This document shows, piece after piece, positions 1 to 8,616 of a DNA stretch of 64,000 nt. The position numbers were made by a program, and so were the translations under genes. Below the pieces are notes generated by a model that worked only from the letters and a program-made list of their open reading frames with translations, was not told the origin of the DNA and made no database searches. Origin of the DNA: Acidithiobacillus ferrooxidans ATCC 23270 (GTDB taxonomy: Bacteria > Pseudomonadota > Gammaproteobacteria > Acidithiobacillales > Acidithiobacillaceae); the NCBI RefSeq assembly GCF_000021485.1, contig NC_011761.1, forward strand, positions 1,270,001-1,334,000. Reading direction: 5' to 3'. Position 1 is the stretch's first letter. Each line of letters opens with the position of its first letter.

Positions 1-88
1 TACAATGGTCCGGCCAGACTGCGGGGGATTTTGCTGATTGCTGGGTGGTTTTGGTAGTTTTCACTATAAACTCAGGGGATAACGATTT

Positions 89-853
89 ATGCCTTTGCGC
101 GCGCTGATCTTTGATGTGGATGGTACCCTCGCCGATACCGAGAGGGATGCCCATCGGGTCGCCTTCAACCGGGCATTTGCAGAAATGGATCTTCCTTTTC
201 GCTGGGATGTACCGACCTACGGACACTATCTGAAGGTTACCGGCGGCAAGGAGCGTCTCAGGGCTTTCCTGAAGGATCATCCACAGTTGCCGCAACTGAG
301 CGATGCTGATATTGCCTCTATCCACCGTCAAAAGACGGGGCATTACGTGGAGATGATCGATGCCGGGCTATTGTCGCTGCGCCCTGGTGTGCTACGTTTG
401 CTGAACGCCGCCAGGGACCATGACCTGCTTCTCGCCATCGCGACGACCACCACACCCGCCAATGTCGAAGCGCTGCTCAAGAGCACCATGGGGACAGAGG
501 CCCCGCAGCGCTTTCATACGATCGGCGCCGGAGATGTCGTTCCCGACAAAAAGCCCGCACCGGATATTTATATCTATGTGCTGGACCAGTTGGGCCTGGC
601 GGCCGCAGACTGCCTGGCGATCGAAGATTCGGCGCATGGGCTGCGCTCCGCCCGCGGAGCTGGGCTCGCCACCATTATTACCCAGACAGAATATACCCAG
701 GGACAGGACTTCAGCGCAGCGCTGCGGGTGCTGGATCATCTGGGAGAAAAGGCATCCCCAGCGCAGGTGTTGCAGGGTCGTTCCGCTGGGGAACGGGTGG
801 TCGTGGATATTCCTACCCTGCGAGGGTGGTGGGCAGAGAGCCGCGAACATTGA
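89..853 (+). CDS. cbbY: CbbY-like HAD phosphatase
   Basis: Haloacid-dehalogenase superfamily phosphatase of the CbbY type, expected to act on a small phosphosugar in the cytoplasm. The N-terminal nucleophile motif DVDGTLADTERD is at about residues 9-20, the second motif lies around ATTTT (residues 118-122), and the C-terminal IEDSAHGLRSA gives the acidic Mg-binding motif. At 254 residues it has the usual CbbY length. CbbY proteins are often encoded with Calvin-cycle genes and dephosphorylate inhibitory xylulose-1,5-bisphosphate, which fits an autotroph, but no cbb gene is visible here. It is preceded by TATAAA 23 bases upstream and a weak AGGGGA ribosome-binding site. The family is confident, the exact substrate is not. 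Confidence 0.85.
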   Translation: MPLRALIFDVDGTLADTERDAHRVAFNRAFAEMDLPFRWDVPTYGHYLKVTGGKERLRAFLKDHPQLPQLSDADIASIHRQKTGHYVEMIDAGLLSLRPGVLRLLNAARDHDLLLAIATTTTPANVEALLKSTMGTEAPQRFHTIGAGDVVPDKKPAPDIYIYVLDQLGLAAADCLAIEDSAHGLRSARGAGLATIITQTEYTQGQDFSAALRVLDHLGEKASPAQVLQGRSAGERVVVDIPTLRGWWAESREH

Positions 854-988
854 GTATGCGGGAACGTTGTCAGCGAGCATCGTGCGGTCAGTATGCGTTC
901 CATAAACGCTTTACCGTTCAATGAAGACCTCCGACGGGACTTTTGGGTATCATCAGGGAAGGCACACCGGATATCTGCCGGGTACCCG

Positions 989-1465
989 TCAGTTTTTGGG
1001 GGGCGGTGCCTTCCCGCAGTGGGCGCAGACCCCGTTGACCACCAGTTCCATTTCAATCATGGAATAGTCGGCTGGCAAGCGGGGTGCCGGTACACTGCTC
1101 TCCGGCAGGCAGAACACCTGACCGCAGGAGACGCAGTGGAAATGCGGATGTTGGGTGGCCATCTCTGCACGGCGGGCGCTGAAACGCCATACCCGGTCAT
1201 CTGCCGTGATCCGGTGGGCCAGCCCGATCTGTACCAGCCATTCCAGATTGCGGTAGAGACTGACGCGATCCACCCCCCCCGTTTCCGAGGCTTCCAGGCG
1301 CTGCTGGAGCTCGGGGTGACTGAGGGGTTGCTCAGCTTCCAGAAGCGTCTTGAACACCACCACCCGTAAACGTGTGACACGTTGTCCGGCAGCGCGGAGA
1401 CGCTGCGCCGCGTCAGTATCGGAAACTGTTGCAGCGAGGGGGTGGGGGAGTGATGAATGCGCCAT
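989..1465 (-). CDS. Fur-family transcriptional regulator (Zur/PerR-like)
   Basis: Metal-responsive repressor of the Fur superfamily, 158 residues. The N-terminal winged helix includes RVTRLRVVVFKTLLEA and the recognition region VDRVSLYRNLEWLVQIGL. The C-terminal half has the PHFHCVSCGQVFCL segment and a second CxxC (GVCAHCGKA), together making a structural zinc site. The two CxxC pairs and the basic ARRAEMATQHPHFHC region resemble Zur or generic Fur proteins rather than the iron sensor alone. It is divergent from bcp, with about 117 bases between the starts. Metal specificity (Zn, Fe or peroxide sensing) cannot be decided from the sequence. Confidence 0.85.
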   Translation of the reverse strand: MAHSSLPHPLAATVSDTDAAQRLRAAGQRVTRLRVVVFKTLLEAEQPLSHPELQQRLEASETGGVDRVSLYRNLEWLVQIGLAHRITADDRVWRFSARRAEMATQHPHFHCVSCGQVFCLPESSVPAPRLPADYSMIEMELVVNGVCAHCGKAPPPKN

Positions 1466-1582
1466 GGAGCCATGCTAGAGCAGAAGACAGGAAGCGTGCA
1501 AGCAATGGTTCTGCCGGGCTTCCCTGGACAGCGCCCCACCTGCCGCGCTAGATTTTCAGTCAGGCCCACTCAGGAGTTCCCC

Positions 1583-2062
1583 ATGTCTTCAGAAACCATT
1601 ACCGTCGGTCAACCCGCACCCCGGTTTCATGCCGCCGCCTATGGCAAGGCGGCTTCCATCAGCCTCGATGACCTGCGCGGAAAGGTTGTGGTGCTCTATT
1701 TCTACCCCAAGGATGACACGCCGGGTTGTACGACAGAGGGCCAGGAGTTCACGGCGCTCTACCCGGAATTCCAGGCCGCTGGCGCGGAAATTCTGGGGGT
1801 TTCCCGAGACACCCTCGCCAGCCATGAAAAGTTTTCCTGCAAGTTCAATTTCCCGTTCCCGCTCTTGGCTGATACCGATGCAGCACTTTGCAACGCCTTT
1901 GATGTGCTCAAGAAAAAGAACAATTACGGCAAAGTCAGTATCGGTGTCGAACGCAGCACTTTCGTGATCGACCGGGAGGGCAAAATCGCCTACATCGGGC
2001 GCAAGGTAAAGGCCGCCGGACATGCAGCCGCCATTCTGCAAATCGTCAAGCAGCTACCATGA
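1583..2062 (+). CDS. bcp: Peroxiredoxin, Bcp/PrxQ type
   Basis: Thiol peroxidase of the AhpC/TSA family that reduces hydrogen peroxide and organic hydroperoxides, 159 residues. The peroxidatic cysteine sits in the TPGCTTEGQEF motif. The second cysteine five residues later, present in E. coli Bcp, is replaced here, so reduction may use another cysteine (FSCKF or ALCNAF) or an external thiol. The chosen start (MSSETITVG) has an AGGAG box six bases upstream; a longer in-frame reading from 1457 lacks support. The stop codon overlaps the start of the next gene by four bases, so the two are probably cotranscribed. Confidence 0.93.
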   Translation: MSSETITVGQPAPRFHAAAYGKAASISLDDLRGKVVVLYFYPKDDTPGCTTEGQEFTALYPEFQAAGAEILGVSRDTLASHEKFSCKFNFPFPLLADTDAALCNAFDVLKKKNNYGKVSIGVERSTFVIDREGKIAYIGRKVKAAGHAAAILQIVKQLP

Positions 2063-3468
2063 GTCCCCGGGAAGTGGCAGCGCCACATGAGGTAAAGGCA
2101 CGCCTCTATATTCTGGATACCAACGTGCTGATGCACGACCCCTCGGCACTGTTCCGTTTCGAGGAACACGACATCCTGCTGCCGATGATCGTCCTGGAGG
2201 AACTGGATCAGCACAAGAAGGGCCTGAGTGAACAGGCGCGCAACGTGCGTCAGGTCAGCCGTTATCTGGACGAGATGCTGACGGATACCGCTGATCTGGA
2301 TCGAGGTTTGGTGCTGCCTTATGCTCAGGGACGACTTTATTTCCAGACGGCTGCACATCAGCAGGCGTTGCCGGAAGACCTGGCTGGTGGCAAGGCGGAC
2401 CATGAAATTCTGGCCGTGACTCTGGCCTTACAAAATCGACATCCCGAAAAGGATGTGATTCTGGTCAGCAAAGACATCAATTTGCGCATCAAGGGGCGCA
2501 CCCTCGGCATCCGGGTGGAGGATTATCAGAACGATCGTGCCCTGGACGATGTGGATCTGCTCTACACCGGCGCAGAGACCCTGAGCGCGGATTTCTGGGA
2601 CTTGCACAGCCGCGATCTGGATGCCTGGCAGGAAAGCGGGCGCAGCTACTACAAGATCAGCGGGCCGGCCATTCAGCGCTGGCATTCCAACCAGTTTATC
2701 GCCATCAATGTGGAGGAAGGGGCCCCCGAGGACTTCGCGGCGATCGTCCGGGAAGTCCGTCCGGAACACGCCATTATCGAACGCATTACCGACTATCGGA
2801 GCGACCGGCACGCCGTATGGGGCATCCTGGCGCGTAATCCAGAGCAGAATTTTGCCTTGAATCTGCTCATGGATCCGGACATCGACTTTGTCACCCTGCT
2901 GGGTCATGCGGGCACGGGCAAGACGCTGCTGACGCTGGCGGCTGCGCTGCATCAGATTTTCGAACAGAAGCGCTACTCGGAGGTCATCATCACCCGTGCG
3001 ACGGTGCCGGTGGGTGACGAGATCGGTTTTCTGCCCGGTACGGAAGAAGAAAAAATGCTGCCGTGGATGGGGGCGCTGGAGGACAACCTGGAAATTCTGG
3101 CGCGTGGCAGCGATGAGGGCGGCAGTTGGGGGCGCAGCGCGACGCAGGATCTGATCAACAAACGGATTCGCGTCAAATCCATGAGTTTTATGCGTGGGCG
3201 TACCTTTCTGGAGAAATTCGTCATCATTGACGAAGCGCAGAATCTGACTTCCAAGGAAATGAAGACCCTGATCACCCGTGCCGGTCCGGGGACCAAAATC
3301 GTCTGCCTGGGTAATATTGCTCAGATCGACACGCCCTATCTGACCGAAACCACCTCCGGTCTGACCTATGTGGTGGATCGCTTCAAGGACTGGGCCTACA
3401 GCGGACATATCACCCTGCGTCGCGGGGAGCGTTCGCGTCTGGCGGATTTTGCCAATGATGCCTTGTGA
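2059..3468 (+). CDS. PIN domain-PhoH family ATPase
   Basis: Two-domain protein of 469 residues, like the YlaK/PhoH2 family. The N-terminal PIN nuclease domain starts YILDTNVLMHDP and includes further acidic residues (EELDQHKKG; VSKDINLR). The C-terminal PhoH ATPase has the Walker A GHAGTGKTLLTLAAAL and the Walker B VIIDEAQNL. Such proteins are thought to act as ATP-dependent RNA helicase-RNases. The ATGA start-stop overlap with bcp suggests translational coupling. The family assignment is strong; the cellular target is unknown. Confidence 0.92.
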   Translation: MSPREVAAPHEVKARLYILDTNVLMHDPSALFRFEEHDILLPMIVLEELDQHKKGLSEQARNVRQVSRYLDEMLTDTADLDRGLVLPYAQGRLYFQTAAHQQALPEDLAGGKADHEILAVTLALQNRHPEKDVILVSKDINLRIKGRTLGIRVEDYQNDRALDDVDLLYTGAETLSADFWDLHSRDLDAWQESGRSYYKISGPAIQRWHSNQFIAINVEEGAPEDFAAIVREVRPEHAIIERITDYRSDRHAVWGILARNPEQNFALNLLMDPDIDFVTLLGHAGTGKTLLTLAAALHQIFEQKRYSEVIITRATVPVGDEIGFLPGTEEEKMLPWMGALEDNLEILARGSDEGGSWGRSATQDLINKRIRVKSMSFMRGRTFLEKFVIIDEAQNLTSKEMKTLITRAGPGTKIVCLGNIAQIDTPYLTETTSGLTYVVDRFKDWAYSGHITLRRGERSRLADFANDAL

Positions 3469-3532
3469 TCCCCTTGTCTCCTGACCCGCTGAGCCCGTAG
3501 ACTGCGCGCAGGGCATCGGGGGGAGTGAGCGC

Positions 3533-5446
3533 ATGACATGGTCGGTCGCGGATAGTCGCCATCTGTATAACCTGCCGCATTGGGGTGAGGGGTACTTCGA
3601 TGTGGGGGCGGACGGGCAGATCATCGTCCGTCCCGATGCCAATCCTCAGGGTGCCGCCGTTGGGCTGGCCGATGTCGCGGCAGTATTGGGTGAACATTCC
3701 CTCGGTTTGCCCTGCCTCCTGCGTTTCCCGCAGATCCTCGGGGATCGTGTGGCGCGCCTGCACGGCGCCTTTGGTGATGCCATCCGCGCCCTCGATTACA
3801 AGGGCAGCTTCACTCCCGTTTATCCGATCAAGGTCAATCAGCAGCGGCGCGTCGTGGAGGAGATTTTGCGGGCCGGTGCGGGAAGTGTCGGCCTGGAGGC
3901 GGGTAGCAAACCGGAGCTGCTCGCGGTCATCGGACTGATGCCGGTGGGTGGAACCATTATCTGCAATGGATACAAGGATAAGGAGTATATTCGCCTGGCC
4001 CTGACGGGTGAGAAACTGGGCATGCAGGTCTACCTAGTGGTGGAAAAGCCATCGGAGCTGCCCCTGATCCTGAATGAGGCCAGCAGGCTCGGCGTCAAAC
4101 CCCGGATTGGAGTGCGCGCGCGCTTGGCATCCGCCGGTTCCGGCAAGTGGCAGAATACCGGTGGCGAAAAGTCCAAATTCGGCCTGTCTACGGCGGACAT
4201 CCTGGAACTCGTCCACCGCCTGCGCGCAGAAAACGCGCTGGATAGCCTGCAATTACTGCACTTCCATCTCGGCTCCCAGATTCCCAACATTCAGTTCATC
4301 AGGGGCGGCATGCGTGAATGTGCCCGCCTCTATGCCGAACTGCGGCGCCTGGGCGCGGCCCTGGAGGTGGTGGATGTGGGCGGTGGGCTCGGCGTGGACT
4401 ACGAAGGCACACATTCCCGCGCGTATTGCTCCACGAACTATCATGTCTCGGACTATGCCCATGCCATCGTCGCCACACTGGCTGATGTATCACGCCAGGA
4501 GGGCCTGCCGGAGCCGCGTATCATCTCTGAATCGGGGCGGGCGCTAACGGCTCATCACGCCATCTTGGTGGCTAATGTCAGCGATGTGGAGATGGCGGCC
4601 GGAGAACATCCGCCGTCAACACCTTCCGCCGACCTGATGGATGGTGAATGGGGCCGTCTGCTCACTCGCCTGGATCAGGGTAACGCCGCTGCCGCGCTGG
4701 AAGTCTACCAGGAGGCACTCTATCTGCTGGCAGAGGTTCACCAGCAATTCAACCTCGGTATCATTCACATCGAGGGGCGGGCCGAGGCCGAAGGCATTTA
4801 TGCCCAACTACTCTGGCGGGTGCGCGGCTTCCTTGACCCGCATAATCGCGCGCACCGTGACATCCTCGACGAACTCGACGAAAAGCTGGTAGACAAATAT
4901 TTCGTTAACTTTTCCCTGTTTCAGTCGCTGCCCGATGTCTGGGCCATTGATCAGATTTTTCCGATAGTGCCCATACAGCGGCTGAATGAAGAGCCGACCC
5001 GGCGGGCTCGCCTCGAAGACATCACTTGCGATTCCGACGGCAGAATCGACGCGTACGTCACGGCGGAAGGCTTGACGCCGGCGCTGCCGGTACATGCGCT
5101 ACAGGAGGGAAGGCCTTATCTCCTCGGTATTTTTCTGGTGGGTGCTTATCAGGAAATTCTCGGGGATATGCATAATCTGTTCGGCGATACGGACTCCGTG
5201 AATGTGTTCTGTGATGCCTCTGGCGTCATGCGTCTGGAGCAGCCGCTGGAGGGCGATACGGTGGAATCCGTCCTGCAATACGTACAATTTTCCGCTACCG
5301 ACCTGCTGGCCCGTTATCAGAAGAAAGTGGAAGCCTGCAGCCATCTCGACGATGCGGAGCGTCACGAGTTCCTACGGCAGTTTGCGGATGGGCTGCATGG
5401 TTATACGTATTTAACCGCCCATCACCAGATCGAAGACCTGCCGTAG
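3533..5446 (+). CDS. speA: Biosynthetic arginine decarboxylase
   Basis: PLP-dependent decarboxylase of fold type III converting arginine to agmatine for polyamine synthesis. It has the usual length (637 residues) and signature motifs: the PLP-lysine region YPIKVNQQRRVVEEI, the glycine-rich DVGGGLGVDYEG, the HFHLGSQI segment, and the C-terminal catalytic cysteine region VNVFCDASGVMRLEQP. A GGGGGAG ribosome-binding site precedes the ATG. Its last 36 bases overlap the 3' end of a convergent small gene. Long SpeA proteins are typical of Gram-negative bacteria. Confidence 0.95.
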   Translation: MTWSVADSRHLYNLPHWGEGYFDVGADGQIIVRPDANPQGAAVGLADVAAVLGEHSLGLPCLLRFPQILGDRVARLHGAFGDAIRALDYKGSFTPVYPIKVNQQRRVVEEILRAGAGSVGLEAGSKPELLAVIGLMPVGGTIICNGYKDKEYIRLALTGEKLGMQVYLVVEKPSELPLILNEASRLGVKPRIGVRARLASAGSGKWQNTGGEKSKFGLSTADILELVHRLRAENALDSLQLLHFHLGSQIPNIQFIRGGMRECARLYAELRRLGAALEVVDVGGGLGVDYEGTHSRAYCSTNYHVSDYAHAIVATLADVSRQEGLPEPRIISESGRALTAHHAILVANVSDVEMAAGEHPPSTPSADLMDGEWGRLLTRLDQGNAAAALEVYQEALYLLAEVHQQFNLGIIHIEGRAEAEGIYAQLLWRVRGFLDPHNRAHRDILDELDEKLVDKYFVNFSLFQSLPDVWAIDQIFPIVPIQRLNEEPTRRARLEDITCDSDGRIDAYVTAEGLTPALPVHALQEGRPYLLGIFLVGAYQEILGDMHNLFGDTDSVNVFCDASGVMRLEQPLEGDTVESVLQYVQFSATDLLARYQKKVEACSHLDDAERHEFLRQFADGLHGYTYLTAHHQIEDLP

Positions 5447-5839
5447 CAGCGTCAACTCCGTCATCGGCAGGCGCCGCAGCTCACTGATGGGTTTGAAAAC
5501 GCCCCCGTGGGGGGCGATGGCCTCGTGTGGGGCTTCAAACGTCGTGAAGCGGGCGAGGTGGATCTGAATGGGACCGGTGTCGGTAGACAGCCAGGCCTCG
5601 AAACCGTCGTCCAACTCTATCTGGCTGGAATTTATATTTAATTTCTCCAATACCGCACGCAGTACATCAGTGGGCGTGTCGCCGGTGTCCGTGGGTGTCG
5701 CTTCCATGCTGGCGCCTTCCGGCAGTGGCGCCGGCAGCATGACACTGTCGTCGATGCGAACGAAGCGCAGGGCGGTACTGTAACTGTCGAAGTGACAGAA
5801 GATCAGGCGATTGCGTTCGAGAAGACCGGATGCGGGCAT
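5411..5839 (-). CDS. Conserved-looking hypothetical protein
   Basis: A 142-residue acidic protein with no motif I recognise. It has no signal peptide or membrane segment. The middle (DGFEAWLSTDTGPIQIHLARFTTFEAP) looks like a small alpha/beta fold and the C-terminus is a leucine-rich helix (ELTLLRQVFDLVMGG). It lies just downstream of the FAH-family gene on the same strand (34-base gap), so it may be the last gene of the fix-associated operon. Its 3' end overlaps speA by 36 bases on the opposite strand. The reading frame is plausible, the function unknown. Confidence 0.6.
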   Translation of the reverse strand: MPASGLLERNRLIFCHFDSYSTALRFVRIDDSVMLPAPLPEGASMEATPTDTGDTPTDVLRAVLEKLNINSSQIELDDGFEAWLSTDTGPIQIHLARFTTFEAPHEAIAPHGGVFKPISELRRLPMTELTLLRQVFDLVMGG

Positions 5840-5873
5840 TGGGTATTCCTGTTTCGAGGGGGTGATGGTGGGG

Positions 5874-6557
5874 TTAGCCGATGGTGATGATCAGCGGTTC
5901 CAGCCCGGCCACAGTGGCCTCGATCACGTCGCCTTTCACCACCGGGCCCACGCCGGCGGGGGTGCCGGTGAAGAGGAGATCGCCGGGAAAGAGTTCGACT
6001 TGATTGGACAGGAAATGGACGATCTGCGGAATCTTCCAGAGCATGTCGCCGACATCGGCGCTCTGGCGGATTTGACCATTCACCTTGAGTTCGACCTTGC
6101 CGCGGGCGATGGTTCCCGAATAAAACTCGGGCGTGATGGCCGTGCAGGGTGCCGAATGGTCGAATGCTTTGGCCATCTCCCAGGGCTGGCCCTTTTCGCG
6201 GGCCGCGCGTTGCAGGTCGCGGCGGGTCATGTCCAGCCCCACGGCGTAGCCGAACACGTAGTCATCATCGACCTTACCCGTGGGAATATGTTTGCCGCCC
6301 TTGTGTAGCGCCACCACCAGTTCCACCTCGGGCTGCAGGTCGGTAGTGCCCGGCGGATAGGGCAGCACTGAATTATTCCGCAGGATGGCGCTGGCGGGTT
6401 TCATGAAAAAGAAGGGTTCGGTATCGGGCGCGCTGCCCATTTCCCGGGCGTGATCAGCATAGTTCTGCCCGACGCAAAAAATGCGTCGCACCGGGAAAGG
6501 GTTGCTGGACATGGCGTCCAGAGTCACGACAGGGGCGGGCGGGAAGGCGTAGTTCAT
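5874..6557 (-). CDS. Fumarylacetoacetate hydrolase family protein
   Basis: FAH-superfamily enzyme of 227 residues, probably cytoplasmic and metal-dependent. Diagnostic segments are RIFCVGQNYADHAREMG near the N-terminus, the acidic metal-binding motif EVELVVALHKGGK, the DMTRRDLQ region, and the C-terminal LFTGTPAGVGPVVKGD. Single-domain members include acylpyruvases, oxaloacetate decarboxylases and tautomerases, so the reaction is uncertain. The start overlaps the stop of the preceding 91-residue gene by four bases (ATGA), tying it to the fix-side gene string. Confidence 0.88.
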   Translation of the reverse strand: MNYAFPPAPVVTLDAMSSNPFPVRRIFCVGQNYADHAREMGSAPDTEPFFFMKPASAILRNNSVLPYPPGTTDLQPEVELVVALHKGGKHIPTGKVDDDYVFGYAVGLDMTRRDLQRAAREKGQPWEMAKAFDHSAPCTAITPEFYSGTIARGKVELKVNGQIRQSADVGDMLWKIPQIVHFLSNQVELFPGDLLFTGTPAGVGPVVKGDVIEATVAGLEPLIITIG

Positions 6558-6829
6558 GGACGGGCTCCTGTGTCCGGTGAAATGGCGGGATAACAGGCAT
6601 CTGCTCCCATTTCTTGATAACTGATCCTGAAGCGGGATTCAATGTGCTTTTCATCAAGGATTCGGTCGCGGCACTCGGGGTAACGTTGTACCAGACGGTT
6701 TCGGTGCGTCTGCCAAACGTGGAGCAGGGCGCGGCGGGCCGCCTCCCGATCCTCGCCGGTGCCCTGAAAGGTGAAATGATGGGTGCGCATTTCCGCCAGA
6801 ACAAAGCAGTTTGCGCTTTCCGTTGTCAT
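6554..6829 (-). CDS. Small conserved hypothetical protein (91 aa)
   Basis: Soluble 91-residue protein, rich in Arg and His, starting MTTESANCFVL. It contains RTHHFTFQGTGEDREAARRALLHVWQTHRN. No family is recognised. The start is chosen because its ATG overlaps the stop of the glutathione transferase gene by four bases; its own stop likewise overlaps the FAH start, so it is embedded in a tightly coupled gene string. That coupling, rather than homology, is the main support that it is real. Confidence 0.65.
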   Translation of the reverse strand: MTTESANCFVLAEMRTHHFTFQGTGEDREAARRALLHVWQTHRNRLVQRYPECRDRILDEKHIESRFRISYQEMGADACYPAISPDTGARP

Positions 6830-7446
6830 CGATAGCCTTCCTCCCGCAGTACACGCTGCACGGCAGGCCTGGTCCGCAGGCGTTGGTAGTGGGCGTCGCA
6901 ATGTTCAGGTAGTGGGATGCCCAGCCGGTCTGCCCAGAACTCCACGTAAAACAGCGCCGCATCGGCGATGGAGAAGCCGCCGGTGACATAATCCAATCCG
7001 GCAAGGGCATCATTCAGGATGGCGAATCCCTGATTGACGATTTCCCTTCCGCGCGCCTGCACGGCTGCGTGATCGGCGGCGCTGGGGGTGAAGGTGTCCG
7101 TAATGAAAATGCGGGCGAAGCCCTGGCCGTGCAGGGTGCCGACAGCATAGTCCATGACTTCCAGCACGCGCGCCTCGCCGTCGGGATACTCTGGCAGCAG
7201 TTTCGCCTTGGGGTGGGTGCGTGCCAGCCACCAGGCGATGGCCTGGAATTCAGTCAGCGCCGTGCCGTCCTGACGCACCAGGGTGGGGATGGTGGACTTC
7301 GGATTGATGGCGTGGTACCCGGGCTTGTGGTGCTCGCCGGCTGGCAGATTGACGATCCAGGCCTCGAAGGGGAGATCCAGTTCTTCCAGCAGAATATGGA
7401 TGCCGGTGGAGCACGATCCGGGGGTCATGTAGAAGCGCATGGCCAT
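6826..7446 (-). CDS. Glutathione S-transferase family protein
   Basis: GST of 206 residues with an N-terminal thioredoxin-like domain starting MRFYMTPGSCSTGIHILLEEL, where the SCSTG segment replaces the usual catalytic Ser/Cys loop. NPKSTIPTLV carries the cis-proline and TALTEFQAIAWWLA the glutathione gamma-Glu site. An all-helical C-terminal domain follows, with TGGFSIADAALFYVEFWADRLGI. Beta-class-like proteins of this sort are found beside nif genes in other diazotrophs and may serve oxygen or metal-cluster protection, but that role is inference. It is linked to neighbours by start-stop overlaps on both sides. Confidence 0.9.
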   Translation of the reverse strand: MAMRFYMTPGSCSTGIHILLEELDLPFEAWIVNLPAGEHHKPGYHAINPKSTIPTLVRQDGTALTEFQAIAWWLARTHPKAKLLPEYPDGEARVLEVMDYAVGTLHGQGFARIFITDTFTPSAADHAAVQARGREIVNQGFAILNDALAGLDYVTGGFSIADAALFYVEFWADRLGIPLPEHCDAHYQRLRTRPAVQRVLREEGYR

Positions 7447-7799
7447 CAGTTGTCCTCTTTAAACCATTCCGGCTGGTTTTTGCGGTACACCCGCAGCCAC
7501 ATCAAGGTATCTGGTGCCAGCGCGCGCACCGCGAGCCAGAGCAGGGTGTCCTCTGCTTTATCACTGATTGCGAGGCGCTGGTCAAGGATGCGCCAACCTT
7601 CCCAGTCTATTTCCGCCAACAGGGCGTGGATCTCTGGCGACAGGAGCAGGGCGGACCTGCTCATGAGGCGAAGCTGGCGTCGCGTTTCTGCGCGGGTGAG
7701 GCGCGACGCGAGAAACTCTTCCTTCTCCAACCCTTCAGTCAGTGTGAGTACGGCAGTCCCCGCCTCTTCCATCGCGTTGAAGGGCGAGTTGCTCAGCAT
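7446..7799 (-). CDS. Hypothetical helical protein in fix operon
   Basis: A 117-residue, mostly helical soluble protein with a repeated leucine/arginine pattern (ASRLTRAETRRQLRLMSRSALLL; LWLAVRALAPDTLMWLRVYRK). No known domain is recognised. It sits between the TPR-like gene and the GST gene with a 16-base gap upstream and a one-base stop-start overlap downstream, so it is probably expressed with fixABCX. The function is unknown. Confidence 0.65.
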   Translation of the reverse strand: MLSNSPFNAMEEAGTAVLTLTEGLEKEEFLASRLTRAETRRQLRLMSRSALLLSPEIHALLAEIDWEGWRILDQRLAISDKAEDTLLWLAVRALAPDTLMWLRVYRKNQPEWFKEDN

Positions 7800-7815
7800 G
7801 GGTGTATCGCCATAC

Positions 7816-8310
7816 TCAATATGCCGTCAGACCATCGGCATAGGCGCGGACGACGGAAGCGCCTACCAGATCGTGAGGGTCCAGTTCGCCGATCTTTTCC
7901 AGGATCTCCCGACATTTGTCCAGTTGCTTGCGGCGTAACAGGATGAAACTCAGGGCCTTCAGGGTGAAGAGATAAAAATGGGCAGGGCTGTGAATCACGG
8001 ACCAGTCTGCCGTGCCTGGGGCGAGGTGCTGCCAGTCGGGGGGAAAACCACCCAGTCGCGCGCCTCTGTCCATGGCGTTGCGGGCTATCTCTTCGGCCTC
8101 TGCCAATCGGGACTGACGAAACAATAACTTGTATAGGGCAAAATAGGCGGGTAGATAATCCGGATCATTCAGGAGATGGTGCCTCAGCAGTTTTTCCACC
8201 TCAACCGGATGCGTGGTTCTGCTCAGTGCCGCCTCCAGCAGCGAGGCCGCCTGTCCGGCAGGGTCGCCAAAGGGCAGGGTGATCTCTCGGAGGGCACCGT
8301 CAGGGCTCAT
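7816..8310 (-). CDS. TPR-like protein, paralogue of the nifB-operon TPR gene
   Basis: 164-residue helical repeat protein. Its central part (ALYKLLFRQSRLAEAEEIAR, PPDWQHL, PAHFYLFTLKALSFILLRR, IGELDPHD) aligns clearly by eye with the protein encoded at 58337-58846: shared LYKxxF, RLxEA, PDW, AxFYxFxLKA and ELDPxD positions. It is probably a tetratricopeptide-type scaffold. It lies 18 bases after fixX. Having one copy in the fix operon and another in the nifB operon suggests a role in nitrogenase electron supply or maturation, but the function is not known. Confidence 0.75.
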   Translation of the reverse strand: MSPDGALREITLPFGDPAGQAASLLEAALSRTTHPVEVEKLLRHHLLNDPDYLPAYFALYKLLFRQSRLAEAEEIARNAMDRGARLGGFPPDWQHLAPGTADWSVIHSPAHFYLFTLKALSFILLRRKQLDKCREILEKIGELDPHDLVGASVVRAYADGLTAY

Positions 8311-8328
8311 TGGACCAAGCCTCCAAAC

Positions 8329-8616
8329 CTAACCAAACTTGAAGAGGATGCCGTGACCACCCCGTGGATAGGACCAGTCCACGTTGTGGTGTTCGGAACA
8401 GATGACCCGGCAGGTGCCGCACTCCAGGCATCCGTCCGTGGTCAACGTGACCTCATGCTTCTCATCCGCCACATAACAACCTGCCGGACAGACGAAGGTA
8501 CAGGACTGTGTTTTACAATCATCGGCACAGACCTGGGGATCGCTGATCTGGATATGCGGCCGGCCTTCATCGACCCGGTAGCGGTTTTGAAACAGCTTCT
8601 CTTCGATCTTGATCAT
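8329..8616 (-). CDS. fixX: Ferredoxin-like protein FixX
   Basis: Small 4Fe-4S protein (95 residues), the electron-transfer partner of FixC in the FixABCX electron-bifurcating complex. The cysteine pattern includes [19 protein letters not shown] and the cluster motif [11 protein letters not shown], with the usual C-terminal [13 protein letters not shown] of FixX. The start (MIKIEEKLF) overlaps the fixC stop by four bases; a longer reading upstream lies inside fixC. Partners are FixA/B (flavoprotein) and FixC (quinone reductase). Confidence 0.95.
   Translation of the reverse strand: MIKIEEKLFQNRYRVDEGRPHIQISDPQVCADDCKTQSCTFVCPAGCYVADEKHEVTLTTDGCLECGTCRVICSEHHNVDWSYPRGGHGILFKFG

Noticed and set aside
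893-1369. Plus-strand 158-codon open frame opposite the Fur-family gene
   Set aside because: It is a shadow of the Fur-family gene with no family-like motifs and weak start context.
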